Source: Diphasiastrum complanatum
Taxonomy: Eukaryota; Streptophyta; Lycopodiopsida; Lycopodiales; Lycopodiaceae
DNA: 64,000 bases
Assembly: GCA_029204225.1 (NCBI GenBank)
Contig: CM055095.1
Span: 70,593,957 to 70,657,956, forward strand
Direction: 5' to 3'
Part shown: positions 63,180-64,000 of the stretch, piece after piece
Numbering within the stretch: position 1 is the stretch's first letter
Layout: every line of letters begins with the position of its first letter
Position numbers and translations under genes: made by a program
Notes under the pieces: model-generated
Seen by the model: the letters and a program-made list of their open reading frames with translations, nothing else
Told to the model about the DNA's origin: nothing
Database searches by the model: none

Positions 63180-64000
63180 ACAAAAGTACAGAAGAGACAA
63201 TTGATTCATAAGTCTCAACCTTATCAATTAATTGCCGGACAATTGTATCGTCGTGAATCAGATAATATTTTGCGAAGATGTGTTTTACCGCATGAAATGC
63301 CAGATTTAATCATGTTTTCACATGATGGCATGGGTGGAGGACACTTCTTTACAAATATTGCTGTTCGCAAACTTTTGCAATCAAGTTGTTGGTGGCCTAC
63401 GCTTCACAAGGAAACAGAAAAAATTTTATTTAGACATGTGATGTTTGCTAGTGAGCACGACGACCTACTCGTCAGAACTATGAACCCTTGCATCCGGTTT
63501 TATCGCAAGCACCGTTTGAAAAATGAGGACTGGATTATGTTGGACCTATTCACCCTGCTGCGCAAGGATCTCAGGCCCGATACATTATCGTAGTAACTGA
63601 TTATATGACCAAGTGGGTTGAACCCAAAGCTGTCAAAGTTGTTGATGCGAAATCTACGGCCAAGTTTCTATATGAAAATATTATAATCAGATTTGGATGT
63701 TTGATCAACATTGTCAATGACAGGGGTACACACTTTGTTAATCAAACAATAAAGTGTTTACTGGAAGATTTTTTTGTTATACACAGATTTAGTACTCTCT
63801 ACTATCCCAGAGGGAATGTCCAAGCTGAATCTTCCAATAAGATTCTCTGCACCATTATGACAAAGACAGTTGAAGCGAGTCGGTTTGATTGGGAACATAA
63901 ACTGTATGCAACATTATGGGCATTCAGAACCGCTTACAAAAATAGTACAAATCAAACACCTTTTCAATTGGTTTATGGTCAAGATGCTGTCATGCCAATT
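63180..64000 (+). pseudogene. Gypsy integrase, N-terminal and core
   Basis: It reads LYRRESDNILRRCVLPHEMP and HDGMGGGHFFTNIAVRKLLQ (zinc-finger region whose Cys pair is degraded). The core lies in the 63577-64000 frame: YIIVVTDYMTKWVEPKAV (Asp), NDRGTHFVNQTI (Asp), RGNVQAESSNKIL (Glu), ending in TPFQLVYGQDAVMPI at the window edge. The triad residues are present, but a frameshift near 63560 breaks the protein. Confidence 0.9.

Larger units (their letters stand above)
60082..64000 (+). mobile_element. 5'-truncated Ty3-gypsy element, runs off right edge
   Basis: It starts inside the region equivalent to 43375 of the 40323 element and continues with protease, RT, RNase H and integrase, in that order. 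At protein level it is close to the 40323 element where they overlap. The LTR, gag start and 3' end are outside or lost. The protease motif IDGGSRVNLIS is the form seen in Tat/Ogre-like plant gypsy elements. Confidence 0.92.

Overview
The window is nuclear DNA from a land plant with a large, repeat-rich genome. The evidence is a chloroplast-targeted plant gene with GT-AG introns, plus Ty1-copia and Ty3-gypsy retrotransposons, LINEs, a tRNA-derived SINE, hAT-like MITEs and long (CT)n tracts. Multi-kilobase introns packed with transposons suit a gymnosperm, fern or lycophyte better than a compact angiosperm. I cannot fix the species from sequence alone. There is no bacterial or organellar gene organisation.  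The only clearly intact host gene is one alpha/beta-hydrolase-fold protein on the + strand. It has 11 exons, which I joined by hand from 17661 to 58402. The exons total 1197 nt (398 codons plus stop). All phases agree, all introns are GT..AG, and the gene covers about 40.7 kb. Introns 1, 2, 6, 8 and 9 (about 4.6, 9.5, 3.6, 15.3 and 5.2 kb) hold almost everything else seen between 18 and 58 kb.  Layout. 1-8.6 kb: a decayed unidentified minus-strand ORF, a copia RT/RNase H tail with an LTR-like region, then a gene remnant whose first ORF carries a histone H3 fold followed by a long extension and a C48 (Ulp1-like) peptidase-like segment with consistent introns. This is the most unusual item in the window. 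It is followed by an unidentified minus-strand remnant and two copia pieces. 8.6-12.1 kb: a copia element with LTR, primer-binding site, gag, protease and integrase, cut off before reverse transcriptase. 12.6-15.1 kb: a minus-strand gypsy integrase C-terminus followed by an accessory coiled-coil ORF with its own TATA-like box. 17.1-17.66 kb: a GC-rich inverted and direct repeat cluster and a GT/GA microsatellite ending at the hydrolase start codon. 19.7-21.7 kb: an inverted gypsy gag and leader (intron 1). 23.3 kb: a MITE. 26.6-30.7 kb: two LINE fragments (intron 2). 34.8-35.6 and 38.2-39.0 kb: two copies of one hAT-like MITE, each with its own 8-bp target duplication. 39.1-49.6 kb: one antisense LINE broken by a complete but pol-less LTR retrotransposon (40323-45361, 5-bp duplication) and by a truncated second gypsy element. 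49.6-50.2 kb: a second LINE head-to-head with it. 60.1-64.0 kb: a 5'-truncated gypsy pol of the same family as the 40.3 kb element, running off the right edge.  Apart from the hydrolase, and possibly the H3-like ORF, every coding trace here is decayed transposon sequence. Several of its stops sit where the family normally has tryptophan.
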